NCBI GenBank assembly: GCA_035602605.1 | Contig: DATNLZ010000082.1 | Location: 31,227-95,226, forward strand | DNA length: 64,000 bases | Source of the DNA: DASQHY01 sp035602605 | GTDB lineage: Bacteria > Acidobacteriota > Terriglobia > Acidiferrales > UBA7541 | Direction of reading: 5' to 3' | In this document: one piece after another, positions 42,631 through 52,050 of the stretch | Layout: each line of letters opens with the position of its first letter | Position numbering within the stretch: position 1 is the first letter of the stretch | Made by a program: the position numbers and the translations under genes | The notes under the pieces: generated by a model | The model's database searches: none | The model's input: the letters and a program-made list of their open reading frames with translations, nothing else | What the model was told of the DNA's origin: nothing

Positions 42631-45600
42631 TTAAGGCGTTTTGGCGATGACGTGAGGAACCTTACGCTCGCGCAACATGGAATTAAACGCGGCCACATCG
42701 GTTTCCAGTACCTGGGTAAACTGTTGCTGGAGTTTATCACCCTGACTCTTCAACTCCTCTTGCAGGGCCAACTGCTGCGTGGTCGGCGGAAAATCGGAGT
42801 TGCTCACTTGCGAGGCCAGATAGCTGATCTTTGAGAGAAGCATCGGCGCAAACCGAACATCATCTTGACCCTGACCAGTGGATTTGAGTTGAATCAATTT
42901 CGCTTCTACGTTCATCAGTCTGTCTGCAAGATCGCCGGCGGCCTTGCGCATTGCGTTTGATGCATCATCGGTTCCGAATTGCTTTTCCAGATTGGCGAGC
43001 TGAGCGCGAAGCGACTCGATTTGATTGACGCTATCCGCCAAAGTGTTCATTTGGTCCCGCAGCGCCGAGACGAGTCTAGTTTGTATCTCGATATCACTTG
43101 GTGTCCCTGTAGAATGCGGATCCTTCAGGACGTTGAGCTTTTGGCTGAACTCCTGGCCACCAACCGCCAGCTTCACCGTGTACGTTGCAGGCGGGGCCAG
43201 CAATGAAATACGTCCAACGCTCGAAGCTTGCCGCCATCCCTCTGGCCCAAGAGGCAACTCAGTGCCGTATTGCGGCTTCATCCTCAGTTGAATTTGTTTC
43301 GTGGGCTCGGTTCGCAGATCCCACCAGATTCGGTTTATGCCTGGCTTGGCTTCGCAAGGCGGACCGCCGTCGCGACCACCGCGCCCCTCTCCCACAGCAC
43401 CACCAGCTGTTGTTGGCGTACCGCCGTCAGGTCTCGGCGGGTTACAAACGATTTCGCGAATCGTCTTGCCCCCTGCATCGCTGATGGTGATTTTGAGGCG
43501 ATCTTTTTCACCGAGTTTTGATTTGAGATAAAAATTGACCGAAGCGCCGTAGGGCGGATTTTGGCCAGCGGTGGGGTCATAGAAAACTGAGGCGGGCTGC
43601 ACGGTTGCGCGGAAACGGTAAGCATCGCGAGGCGCGAACAGATGCGCATTTGACGCCAGAACCTCAGGGGTTAATTGCTGGATCGGCGTCAGATCGTCAA
43701 AGATCCAGAAGCCGCGTCCATACGTCGCAAGGGCGAGATCGTGAAAGCGTTCCTGAACGGCAATCCAGTAGACCGGAGCATGCGGCAAGTTCGTCTGAAA
43801 CGGCTGCCAATTCTTTCCATCATCGAAGGAAACATAAAGCGCATTCTCGGTGCCGAGGTAGAGCAGCCCCTTGCGAACAGGATCTTCGCGGATGCAGTGG
43901 GCATAGCTCAGCATCGTGCGGGGGATTCCGGCGGTAATCGCGGACCAAGTGGCGCCGTAATCTGCAGTCTTATAAACGAACGGATCGCGATTATTCATCT
44001 GATGGAAATCTACAGTGATGTAGGCTGTCCCCGCATCATAGCGTGACGCCTCAATGTTGCTGACGGTGCCCCACTCGGGCAGGTTAGGAATATTTTTGGT
44101 CACGTTACTCCAGTTCTTCCCACCATCGCGCGTAATTTGGACAAAGCCATCGTTCGTGCCCGCCCAGATCACGCCAGGCTGCTTGGACGACTCTGCAATT
44201 GCAAAAACGGCTCCGGCATACTCAACTCCAATATTGTCGGGCGTAAGTCCGCCCGAGCTTTGTTGACGTGTCTTGTCATTGCGAGTCAGATCAGGACTGA
44301 TGATCTGCCAACTGTTGCCGCCGTCGGTGGTGACGTGAACGTACTGGCTGCCGACGTAGACCATATTATGGTCGTGGGGTGAGATGGTGACGGGAAACTC
44401 CCAATTGAAACGGTATTTCACCTCAGCGGCGGTGGCGCCTGAAACGTCCTCGGGCCATACTTCGACATCCCGCGATTGATGATTCCGCTCGTCGAAGCGC
44501 ATGACCGCGCCGCTGACGCTGCCCGACCCGGTGCCGCTCGACCAAATAATGTTGTCGTCGGTGGGATCAGGCGTAGCAAATCCGCTCTCGCCTCCCGCTA
44601 TCGGATGCCAGACGCTGCGCGGAATGGGCACGGCACTTGTGTCGCCGCCAAAACTAAAAAACTGCAAACTGTTGCTAGGACCACGATAAGAGGGACCATC
44701 CTGTTTGTTGCCATAAACAAAGTAGGGAATCTGGTTATCTACGGTCACATGATAAATCTGGGCGATCGGGAGTTGAATGTGATTCCAAGTACGCCCGCGA
44801 TTGATGGAAATGCTTACGCCGGCATCATTGACGACAGCCATGCGATCCCCATTCGTCGGATCAATCCACATTTCGTGATTGTCTCCGCCGGGACTCGAGG
44901 GCATCGCTGTGAGAGTGCGGCCGCCGTCGAGCGTTCTTGAAAATACGGACGTGAAGAAAAAGACCTCGTTTTCATTGTCCGGCGCAATTTCTTCGCGAGT
45001 GTAGTAATGCGTGCGCCCTCGAATTTGCCGGTCGGAATTCACCAATTGCCATTTCTCGCCTCCGTCGTCGGACCTCCAGAGCTGTCCTTGCTGCGTCGGC
45101 TTGTCGTTCCAGGGGACGCCATCGCCTGTCTCAATCAAAGCATAAACGCGGTTGGAATCACGCTGCGCAACGCGGACGCCAATCCGGCCCACAGGAGGCT
45201 TTGGCAGTCCGTGGCCTTCGAGGCGCGTCCAGGTAACGCCGCTGTCCGTGGATTTGAATAAGCCGCTTGAAGGTCCACCGCTTGTGCGGCCCCATGTGTG
45301 GATCTCAAACTGCCACATGCCGGTAAAGAGAACGCGCGAGTTGTTGGGATCCATCGCCAGATCCGAGCAACCTGTATTTTCGTCAACGAAAAGCGTCCTG
45401 GTCCAATTCTTGCCTCCATCGGCAGTGCGGAAGACACCACGCTCCTGCTGGGGTCCATACGAATGGCCGAGCGCACAGGCGAGAACAAAATCCGAATTGT
45501 GCGGATCGATGACAACGTTCGCGATGCGGCCGGTTTTCTCAAGACCCATGAGCGTCCAAGTTTTACCAGCGTCCACTGACTTATAAATTCCACTGCCTAT

Positions 45601-45963
45601 CGAGATGTGACTGCGAATGAAAGATTCGCCCGTGCCCGCCCAGACGACGTTTGGATTACTTGGGTCAACGGCGAGGAACCCGATTGAGGAGACCGGTTGC
45701 GCATCAAAAATAGGATCCCAATGGATCCCGCCATCGGTGGTTTTGAAAATGCCGCCGGAGGCCGCGCCTACGTAATAGATGTACGGGCTGCCGGGCACCC
45801 CGGCAACCGCGTCGGCGCGATTTCCCACCGGTCCGATGTAGCGGTGGTGGAGCTGGCTGTAAATGTCCGGATTGACCTGCGGCGCCTGAGCGAGGAGGAA
45901 AGGTTGGGAGCCAAAACCTATCAACGTTCCTACAAACAACATAAACCTAGATCGTTTGGACAT
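42631..45963 (-). CDS. Exported BNR/sortilin-like propeller protein
   Basis: This 1110-residue protein has a signal peptide (LFVGTLIGFGSQPFLLAQ). Residues about 30-770 hold repeated Asp-box/BNR motifs (GIFKTTDGGIHW; IYKSVDAGKTW; VFRTADGGKNWTRT; LWRSDDGGEKW; QITRDGGKNWSN), which build one or two seven- to ten-bladed propellers as in VPS10/sortilin and glycosyl-hydrolase-like families. The last about 300 residues add a beta domain and a helical tail (LRAQLANLEKQFG). Acidobacteria have many such proteins; sialidase activity is not implied, since no catalytic Tyr/Arg triad is clear. The gene is on the same strand as the TonB receptor, 134 bases after it. Confidence 0.82.
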   Translation of the reverse strand: MSKRSRFMLFVGTLIGFGSQPFLLAQAPQVNPDIYSQLHHRYIGPVGNRADAVAGVPGSPYIYYVGAASGGIFKTTDGGIHWDPIFDAQPVSSIGFLAVDPSNPNVVWAGTGESFIRSHISIGSGIYKSVDAGKTWTLMGLEKTGRIANVVIDPHNSDFVLACALGHSYGPQQERGVFRTADGGKNWTRTLFVDENTGCSDLAMDPNNSRVLFTGMWQFEIHTWGRTSGGPSSGLFKSTDSGVTWTRLEGHGLPKPPVGRIGVRVAQRDSNRVYALIETGDGVPWNDKPTQQGQLWRSDDGGEKWQLVNSDRQIRGRTHYYTREEIAPDNENEVFFFTSVFSRTLDGGRTLTAMPSSPGGDNHEMWIDPTNGDRMAVVNDAGVSISINRGRTWNHIQLPIAQIYHVTVDNQIPYFVYGNKQDGPSYRGPSNSLQFFSFGGDTSAVPIPRSVWHPIAGGESGFATPDPTDDNIIWSSGTGSGSVSGAVMRFDERNHQSRDVEVWPEDVSGATAAEVKYRFNWEFPVTISPHDHNMVYVGSQYVHVTTDGGNSWQIISPDLTRNDKTRQQSSGGLTPDNIGVEYAGAVFAIAESSKQPGVIWAGTNDGFVQITRDGGKNWSNVTKNIPNLPEWGTVSNIEASRYDAGTAYITVDFHQMNNRDPFVYKTADYGATWSAITAGIPRTMLSYAHCIREDPVRKGLLYLGTENALYVSFDDGKNWQPFQTNLPHAPVYWIAVQERFHDLALATYGRGFWIFDDLTPIQQLTPEVLASNAHLFAPRDAYRFRATVQPASVFYDPTAGQNPPYGASVNFYLKSKLGEKDRLKITISDAGGKTIREIVCNPPRPDGGTPTTAGGAVGEGRGGRDGGPPCEAKPGINRIWWDLRTEPTKQIQLRMKPQYGTELPLGPEGWRQASSVGRISLLAPPATYTVKLAVGGQEFSQKLNVLKDPHSTGTPSDIEIQTRLVSALRDQMNTLADSVNQIESLRAQLANLEKQFGTDDASNAMRKAAGDLADRLMNVEAKLIQLKSTGQGQDDVRFAPMLLSKISYLASQVSNSDFPPTTQQLALQEELKSQGDKLQQQFTQVLETDVAAFNSMLRERKVPHVIAKTP

Positions 45964-46096
45964 AGCGAAACCCGTCTCCTATGGAATACGTTTTGGAATG
46001 TTGACGCCACTCGTTCAAGGCCGCGCGGATAATTAATACAGCATTCATTCGTTCAACGGAATTCTGCAGTAAGTTTCGAGCTCATCTTGGAAGATC

Positions 46097-49000
46097 TTAG
46101 AAATCGAAGCGCAGGCCCAATTGTATTTGGCGAGGCTCGTTTCCCTGAGTGTTGATCACGCCGAAGGTTTGGGGCCTCTGCAGATTGACCTCAGGATCTA
46201 GGAAATTAACGTGATTCAACATGTTGAAAAACTCGGCGGAGAAGCTGATAGATGCGCCGTGTTCGGTGGGCAGCTTGAACTTCTTTGCGAAAGACAAATC
46301 AAGGTTCCAAGGTTTCAAACCGCGGAGCGTGCCACCGCGCGAGGTGGTATCGACGCTCACTTGGATGGGGCGGAATGCGTTAAACGCAGCCTGTGGATCG
46401 CCGAATAGGTTGAGGCCAGTGCCTTTTCCACCGCCGCTTGAGCCGGCGCCGCTGGTTGGGGCGACGCGATAGATGCTCGAGGTCGGTGCCGCACCGATTC
46501 GCACAGCTTCAGAACCCAGCCCGAAACCGGTCTGGCCAAATTCCTGGCCGGAGCCGTTCATCACTTGCAACGGTAATCCGGTTGCATACGAGAGAATGGG
46601 AGACAGTCGCCATCCGCCGACGACTTGTCTTGCCCAGGTCGTTTGCGGGCGGAAAGGCAACTCCCAAGTGCCCAGCAAGGTAAAGACGTATTTGCGATCG
46701 AATACTGAGGTTCCGTAATCGTAATGAGGATCGTAACTGTTCGAGAACGCGCCATCGCTGTCCTGATTAAACGGAACTGTGTCAAGGCTGTGCGAATACC
46801 CAAAGTTGGCATCCAAGGTTAGCCCCTTGTATGCACGAACGTGATAGGAAACAAAGGCGGCGTTGTAATTGGAGCGTCCAAGCCCGGACCAAAAGAAGAA
46901 ATTATTAAACTGCGTGGCCGCGTTGGTGGCAGGACCAAGTTTGAACTCGGTCTGAATTCCGTTGAACACATCACGCACACGCTGGCCCGAAATCTGCCCA
47001 CCAAAAGATTTGACGACTCCGGCGGTGCAGCTCGTGAATGGGGCGCCGCAATACTTGCGGCTTCCCGCCAAGACAGTCTCCAGGAAAGGCTGAGCGGTGA
47101 CGTTGCCTGCTTTAATCTGCTGAGCCAGAGCATCGAATGCCTGCGCAAAGGTTTGCCCGCCAGAAACCATAAAAAATGGCACTTGATTTAAGTCTATGCC
47201 CTGATAAATATTTCGAGCGATGTGGCCGACGTAACCAATCTCCAGACGGCCACGCCCGGGCAGTTCGCGTTGGATGGTGAAATCCCAAGAGTCGTGGGAA
47301 CCAGGGGTCCACTGCGGATCTGGCAATTGAGAGTTGGGAACGAAAGAGATGTTTGCGCCAGGCACTAATGTATTGCCAGGGATCACTGGCGGGGTCACTT
47401 GGGTCGTAACGCGCGGGAGGGCAATCGTGCTCCCGTCCGCCACAATACGGAAAGCGGTCTTGGGATCAGATCCGCTGTTCTGCTGCGTGCACGGGTCCTC
47501 TAGGTTTCTTACAGGTGCAAGGCACTGCACAGTTTGCCCAAAGCCCACTGATTGCAAGGTGTTGACGGCAACTTGTACGCCATTCAAGCGATCGTAGAAG
47601 TGCCAGTAACCACCGCGGAAGACGGTCTTGCCGCGACCAAAAATCCTCTCACGCCAGCCGCCAGTGAAATTGGGATTCCATGCCGCGGAGACGCGAGGCT
47701 GGAAATCACGAGTGGAAAAATCAAGCGGGTACTTTCGGCCAGTATTGGCAATGGGCGAAAAACCAGCCGGTGGATTGTAAACTTGGCCGGCTAGGGCCGC
47801 CTGCTTGCGAGACGCGAGGTAGCTCCGCGGCAGAAGGATCCCGGACCCTGGGAAGACCGCCATCATCAATTTACCCTTGTCTTCTACGGGCGGAACGCTT
47901 GCGGCCCACGCCAAGCCATAGCTGAAAGTGAAAGTGGGCCGCAGATGCCAGGTATCCTGCGCGTATAAAGTAATTTGGTTATAGCGCATGGTGTTTTGGA
48001 GATCAGTCCCCGGTGGCAATAGTTGAAGGTTTGCGTCACGCGCCCGCAGAATGGTAGCAGTGTCGACGATGCCCAAAACTTGCGCATAGAAATTGTTCCA
48101 ACTGGCGGTCTGATTAGAGGGCAGACAATCGGCCGTTATCGTGACGGTACAAGGGCGAGGCTGATAGCTGGGAGTAAACAGTATTCCGTTTCCGTTGGTC
48201 ATAAAATACTGCAACGGGGTCTGAGAATTAAGCTGACCATCATCACGCCGGAAGTAAACCCATGTGTGGTTGAGAGAACCGCCAAGCTGAAACAGATGGT
48301 TGCCGTGGACCCACGTGGCGTCATCGCGGAAACTCATACCATGCGAATTCCAGAGCCGAGTACGCGCGCCTTGCGTATCAATATTCAAGGGCAATAATGC
48401 ATTGACAGTGTCGCCTCCGGGGACCAAAGCCGCCGGTGACATTGCTGGTAGCTGAGCGTAAGGAGGTTGCGAGGACCACTGCCACATGTCGCGAAGCCAG
48501 CTAACGCGGAAATCATTGGTCACGTTGGGGGTGATGTTGGCGGTCAACCCAGTGACGAGAAAGCGTGGCTGGCGGGGCAGAGTCGAAATAATTCTTGGAA
48601 CTCCTGGTACGTCGCCGGGCAGTTGACCACCGATGTCCGCCTGACGGTTGACGCCGGCATCTTCCCGAAAGTGGCGATAGCTGCCGGTCCAGTGGAGACG
48701 CGAAGTGAAGGAATGATCCAGGCGAATGACACCAAAATTATCATTTACTGGAAACTTACCGAAAGACGTGAAGCCGATGGTATTTAATCCGTCGCCTAGC
48801 GTTGTGTCATTACCTAGCGGTATGTTTTTCCACAATTCTCTGATTGCCGGATTTAAGCCTAGAGCCCACGGGTCGCACGCGTCACTTCCACTCAAACCGC
48901 ATTTTGCCGAAATGTTGTCCGGCTGCAAGAAATATCGGATCACGGCGCCGGTAGCATCCTTAAATTGAAGGATACCTTGCCGAAGCGAACTGGAGGGCAC

Positions 49001-50020
49001 CAGCCTGTTGATAAAAACGGCTTCGCTTCGCCGACGGCCTTCGTAATGCGCGTAAAAAAAAGTCTTCCAGGCATCAGGCAGAATATGACCGCCAACGCTG
49101 CCGCCGAAGCGGTTGTCAACGATATTGGGCCTGCGCTGGCCAACACGATTCGCGTCCCAGCGATTGGCGTTAAGCGCGGAGCCGCGATAATACTCGTAAA
49201 GCGAGCCGTGGAAAAGGTCGCTGCCGCGTTTAGTTACCATCACTACTTGCGCGCCGCCGCCGACGCTTATGCTGCCGCCGGGGTTGTTGGTCTCCACCTT
49301 AAACTCCTGAATGCTCTCGACCGGTGTTGGGATGGCGCCTTCCGGTCCTCCCCGAAAATTTTTGTAGTAATCCGAGTTACCGGAGATGGGATTGGTAATT
49401 TCGCCGCCGTCGACCATGAACTTGTTCTGGTCACTGCGCGCCCCAGCCACCTGTCCGCCGTAACGGCTCACTTGTGAATTGAACTGCTGGGGCATAGCGA
49501 GGGGTTGCAAAAGCAACAAGCTCGTGGTGTTACGCTCGAGGGTAGGCAAAGCCAGAATTTCGTCTCCGCCGATGGTATTGCCAACTGCGGAGTCCAGCAT
49601 CTGCAATTCGGCGCCCGGCGTGGACTGCACCTCCACAACCTCACTCGTACTCCCCAGCTTCAGAGTCAAATTGATCGTAGACGTCTTTTCAACTTCAACC
49701 ACTACCGATGGCGCAACGGTTTGGACAAATCCACTAGCAGTGATGGTAACGGTGTAATTTCCCGGCGTCACTTGCGGAAACAGGTATTGGCCTTGGCTGT
49801 TGGTCGTGGTGGAGCGCAGGGCGCCCGTGGCAAGATCGCGCAGATCGACCTTGGCCGCGGGGACAGCGCCGCCGGATGGATCGGTCACTTGCCCGACCAC
49901 TTGGCCGGTAGTCATGGTTTGAGCTGCGGATGGATACGCGCTCGAAAACACGAATAGCGAAACCATAGCACCAAAAAGGAAAAACTTCGCGATCGCCGCC
50001 CTTTGTTGGACAGTCCTCAT
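46097..50020 (-). CDS. Oar-type TonB-dependent receptor
   Basis: Start at 50020: GGAGG lies five bases before this ATG, and the longer frame lacks a signal. The 1307-residue protein has a signal peptide (AKFFLFGAMVSLFVFSSAYPSAAQ), a carboxypeptidase regulatory-like domain (GQVVGQVTDPSGGAVPAAKVDL, about 30-115), a plug (VDGGEITNPISGNSDYYKNF) and a very long beta-barrel ending NEPRQIQLGLRFDF. Such receptors are hallmarks of Acidobacteria and are thought to import large oligosaccharides or peptides. The BNR gene is directly downstream and GH95 lies beyond, so a glycan-utilisation grouping is plausible. Its own promoter with an operator-like repeat lies at 50099-50145. Confidence 0.92.
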   Translation of the reverse strand: MRTVQQRAAIAKFFLFGAMVSLFVFSSAYPSAAQTMTTGQVVGQVTDPSGGAVPAAKVDLRDLATGALRSTTTNSQGQYLFPQVTPGNYTVTITASGFVQTVAPSVVVEVEKTSTINLTLKLGSTSEVVEVQSTPGAELQMLDSAVGNTIGGDEILALPTLERNTTSLLLLQPLAMPQQFNSQVSRYGGQVAGARSDQNKFMVDGGEITNPISGNSDYYKNFRGGPEGAIPTPVESIQEFKVETNNPGGSISVGGGAQVVMVTKRGSDLFHGSLYEYYRGSALNANRWDANRVGQRRPNIVDNRFGGSVGGHILPDAWKTFFYAHYEGRRRSEAVFINRLVPSSSLRQGILQFKDATGAVIRYFLQPDNISAKCGLSGSDACDPWALGLNPAIRELWKNIPLGNDTTLGDGLNTIGFTSFGKFPVNDNFGVIRLDHSFTSRLHWTGSYRHFREDAGVNRQADIGGQLPGDVPGVPRIISTLPRQPRFLVTGLTANITPNVTNDFRVSWLRDMWQWSSQPPYAQLPAMSPAALVPGGDTVNALLPLNIDTQGARTRLWNSHGMSFRDDATWVHGNHLFQLGGSLNHTWVYFRRDDGQLNSQTPLQYFMTNGNGILFTPSYQPRPCTVTITADCLPSNQTASWNNFYAQVLGIVDTATILRARDANLQLLPPGTDLQNTMRYNQITLYAQDTWHLRPTFTFSYGLAWAASVPPVEDKGKLMMAVFPGSGILLPRSYLASRKQAALAGQVYNPPAGFSPIANTGRKYPLDFSTRDFQPRVSAAWNPNFTGGWRERIFGRGKTVFRGGYWHFYDRLNGVQVAVNTLQSVGFGQTVQCLAPVRNLEDPCTQQNSGSDPKTAFRIVADGSTIALPRVTTQVTPPVIPGNTLVPGANISFVPNSQLPDPQWTPGSHDSWDFTIQRELPGRGRLEIGYVGHIARNIYQGIDLNQVPFFMVSGGQTFAQAFDALAQQIKAGNVTAQPFLETVLAGSRKYCGAPFTSCTAGVVKSFGGQISGQRVRDVFNGIQTEFKLGPATNAATQFNNFFFWSGLGRSNYNAAFVSYHVRAYKGLTLDANFGYSHSLDTVPFNQDSDGAFSNSYDPHYDYGTSVFDRKYVFTLLGTWELPFRPQTTWARQVVGGWRLSPILSYATGLPLQVMNGSGQEFGQTGFGLGSEAVRIGAAPTSSIYRVAPTSGAGSSGGGKGTGLNLFGDPQAAFNAFRPIQVSVDTTSRGGTLRGLKPWNLDLSFAKKFKLPTEHGASISFSAEFFNMLNHVNFLDPEVNLQRPQTFGVINTQGNEPRQIQLGLRFDF

Positions 50021-50561
50021 ACCATCCTCCTGACTTTTTCTCACCGCAATAGACTTCGCAGATAGGCACACATTCCCCTACAACGTTTCTCTGGCAAAAC
50101 CATACGGCGGGCGCGCCTGTTCTGTCAATGTCTGTTCGCATTGACTGTCGTGTAATATCAGCTTGCGAATTTCTATAGTCGTTGAACGGGGCCGAGAGTG
50201 ACATTTGTTGAATCGCATCGTTGAGTACATTGGGGCTTGGTGTGGGTTCGGCCTGCTACCTCGTATGGATAAAGATGAGACTCAGCGCTTGCCAGAGCAG
50301 GGATCGGCTCGATGGCCTCGTGCTGTTGCTCTTTCCATCGCACACCAAGAAACGCGCCTCCATGTTGCTGAAAATGAGCAATCAGCCAGGGGCGAAAAAT
50401 GTGAGGGCGTGGCACATTCCTGCTGGGGTCTGCATTCTTTGCGCGTTCCGAACCCCTTTACAACATTGCCTTTGCTTATTGAATGCCGCAGGCTTAAAGA
50501 GATTCATAGCAGCGATGTATATACTCGGATGGGCTTACGCCGCCCAGGGATGAGGCAGCCA
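50021..50561. other. 541-base divergent intergenic region
   Basis: Between the TonB receptor and the SDR gene. The open frame on the plus strand before 50550 has no coding character: it lacks any domain and any ribosome site. The only structure I see is the perfect inverted repeat GTCAATG-8-CATTGAC at 50124-50145 and the minus-strand promoter it overlaps. Sequence 50200-50550 shows nothing else. Confidence 0.5.
50099..50145 (-). promoter_or_regulatory. Promoter with operator-like inverted repeat for the TonB receptor
   Basis: On the minus strand, TTGACA (50123-50128) and TATGGT (50099-50104) are 18 bases apart, giving a sigma-70-like promoter about 80 bases before the receptor start. A perfect 7-base inverted repeat, GTCAATG (50124-50130) and CATTGAC (50139-50145) with an 8-base spacer, covers the -35 box. 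A regulator bound there would compete with RNA polymerase. No regulator gene is close by. Confidence 0.45.
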
Positions 50562-51314
50562 ATGCATATTCTTCAAAATCAAGTCTGTGTCGTGACCGGT
50601 GCGGCTCGCGGGATCGGCAGGGCTATTGCCGAAGAGTTTGTCATCGAAGGCGCGCGCGTTGTCGCTGCGGACATCGATTTACCCGAAATGGAGAAAACAG
50701 CCGAAGAGTTGCGAAGGCGCGGCGCGGAAATTTTACCTCTGGAAGTCGACGTGTCCGATGAAGCGTCGGTGGCCCGAATGGTCAAAATGGCCGGTGACAA
50801 GTTTGGAGCGATCGACGTCCTGGTGAATAATGCAGGAATCTATCCTCGTCACAAATTTGAAGAAACAACACTGGAACAGTGGGAGCGCGTACAGTCCGTA
50901 AATGTTAGGGGATGTTTTCTCTGCTCGCGCGCGGTTCTTCCTAGCTTCAAGCAACAGGGCAAAGGAAAAATCATTAATCTCTCTTCCGTGACGTTTTGGG
51001 TGGGGCAGCCCGCCAATCTAGTTCATTACATCGCCTCCAAGGGCGGTGTGATCGGTTTCACGCGTTCGCTAGCGCATGATCTCGGTGGATTGAATATTCA
51101 GGTCAATGCCATCAGCCCCGGCGGAGTGGAAACTGAAGAGGAGAAGAAATACGCAACACCGGAGCAGGTCGCGGCTGTGGTTGCCCTTCAGTCCTTAAAG
51201 CGCCGGGTATCTCCGCGCGATATTGCGAGGACCACTGTATTTCTTGCCTCCAGCGATAGCGACATCATTACAGGCCAAACCATTAACGTGGATGGCGGCT
51301 GGGCAATGCACTGA
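50562..51314 (+). CDS. SDR-family dehydrogenase/reductase
   Basis: ATG at 50562 is preferred (GAGG six bases upstream); ATG 50550 is possible. The 250-residue protein is a classical short-chain dehydrogenase: TGAARGIG nucleotide loop at residues 12-19, Asp37 in VVAADID which favours NAD over NADP, VNNAG at 88-92, catalytic Ser142 in NLSS, Tyr156 and Lys160 in YIASK, and a C-terminal TGQTINVDGGWAMH. Substrate unknown; sugar or sugar-acid dehydrogenation would fit the surrounding glycan genes. The stop lies 62 bases before selC. Confidence 0.92.
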   Translation: MHILQNQVCVVTGAARGIGRAIAEEFVIEGARVVAADIDLPEMEKTAEELRRRGAEILPLEVDVSDEASVARMVKMAGDKFGAIDVLVNNAGIYPRHKFEETTLEQWERVQSVNVRGCFLCSRAVLPSFKQQGKGKIINLSSVTFWVGQPANLVHYIASKGGVIGFTRSLAHDLGGLNIQVNAISPGGVETEEEKKYATPEQVAAVVALQSLKRRVSPRDIARTTVFLASSDSDIITGQTINVDGGWAMH

Positions 51315-51359
51315 AGATTTTGCGGGTGCGGCGGCTACAGCAGGCATATGTAGGCTTTC

Positions 51360-51368
51360 TGTTAGAAT
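51360..51368 (+). promoter_or_regulatory. Extended -10 promoter element before selC
   Basis: TGTTAGAAT contains an extended -10 (TGn plus TAGAAT, five of six matches) ending eight bases before the mature tRNA start at 51377. No good -35 is visible at 17-18 bases upstream. Confidence 0.35.
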
Positions 51369-51376
51369 CAGCCTCT

Positions 51377-51475
51377 GGAGGCGCAAGGGGTCCGGTGACT
51401 CTCCTGGTCTTCAAAACCAGCGATCCGGTCCTTCGCGGACCGAATGGTGGGTTCGACTCCCACACGCTTCCGCCA
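51377..51475 (+). tRNA. selC: tRNA-Sec (anticodon TCA)
   Basis: A 99-base selenocysteine tRNA ending in encoded CCA. Anticodon stem CTGGT/ACCAG closes the loop CTTCAAA with anticodon TCA. The acceptor arm is extended (GGAGGCGC against ACGCTTCC, 8th position mismatched, one G-T), the D stem is six pairs (GGGGTC/GACTCT, with G-T pairs), there is a long variable arm with CGGTCC-TTCG-CGGACCG, and the T arm is GTGGG-TTCGACT-CCCAC. All are hallmarks of bacterial tRNA-Sec and closely parallel E. coli selC. It inserts selenocysteine at UGA with SelA, SelB and SelD, none of which is in the window. It implies the genome encodes selenoproteins. Confidence 0.95.
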
Positions 51476-51590
51476 CATCTGCTTGACATGACGGAAGTTG
51501 CGAAAAAACGAGGCGGCAAAAGGCGGCATTAAGCGTGAAATCGTCCGGTTCTTTTGCGTAGTCTTCAGCGACACGAGTGACAACCGGACC

Positions 51591-52050
51591 GTCGCGGCGT
51601 TCAACCGCTACTCCTATGTCGAGAACGACCCGGTAGATTTGACCGACCCGCTCGACTTACAGGAAGGAGGAGCACACGTCCTCTGTGCGTTCATACAATG
51701 GTCTCCGGGGCTTGGTTTCGTACAACGAGGGATGTTGCGTTGTTCTTTGCTGGACGCCATGCGGCGGTGTTCGGGGGTGATGCGGCAATAGCAGTGGCTT
51801 CACTCTCGGCATCAGGGCACACGGCCAAACGTACAAACAGTGCCTGGCGCAAAATGTCGGCAACTACAGTGCCGGGGATTTGACTGGCAGCAATAATTTC
51901 TTACTTGGCAATGACGTCGGAAACATTCTGTTCGGCGATTCAAGCGAAGGAACGGCGGGCCTTATCGTCGCCGAAGGTGGTTCGAACGCGGGGAAGCAAA
52001 ACCTTCAACTCTTAATTCCGCCAGGAGACGAGACAATTCGCCAGATTTGA
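51591..52050 (+). pseudogene. Rhs-repeat core remnant
   Basis: About 115 bases past selC the plus strand encodes AAFNRYSYVENDPVDLTDP, the conserved Rhs-associated core end (RYxYVxNDPxxxxDPxG), with Asp where Gly is expected. The frame then shifts; a second open frame (51799-52050) gives GQTYKQCLAQNVGNYSAGDL and a Gly-rich tail and ends at a TGA. No N-terminal Rhs shell exists upstream, since the SDR and selC are there. It is a short leftover of a polymorphic-toxin type gene, now broken. Its last 90 bases overlap the opposite-strand open frame. Confidence 0.5.

Noticed and set aside
50205..50549. Longer N-terminal extension of the SDR protein
   Set aside because: The classical SDR fold starts at residue 5 of the shorter form. 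The extension has no domain, and GAGG stands before the 50562 start.
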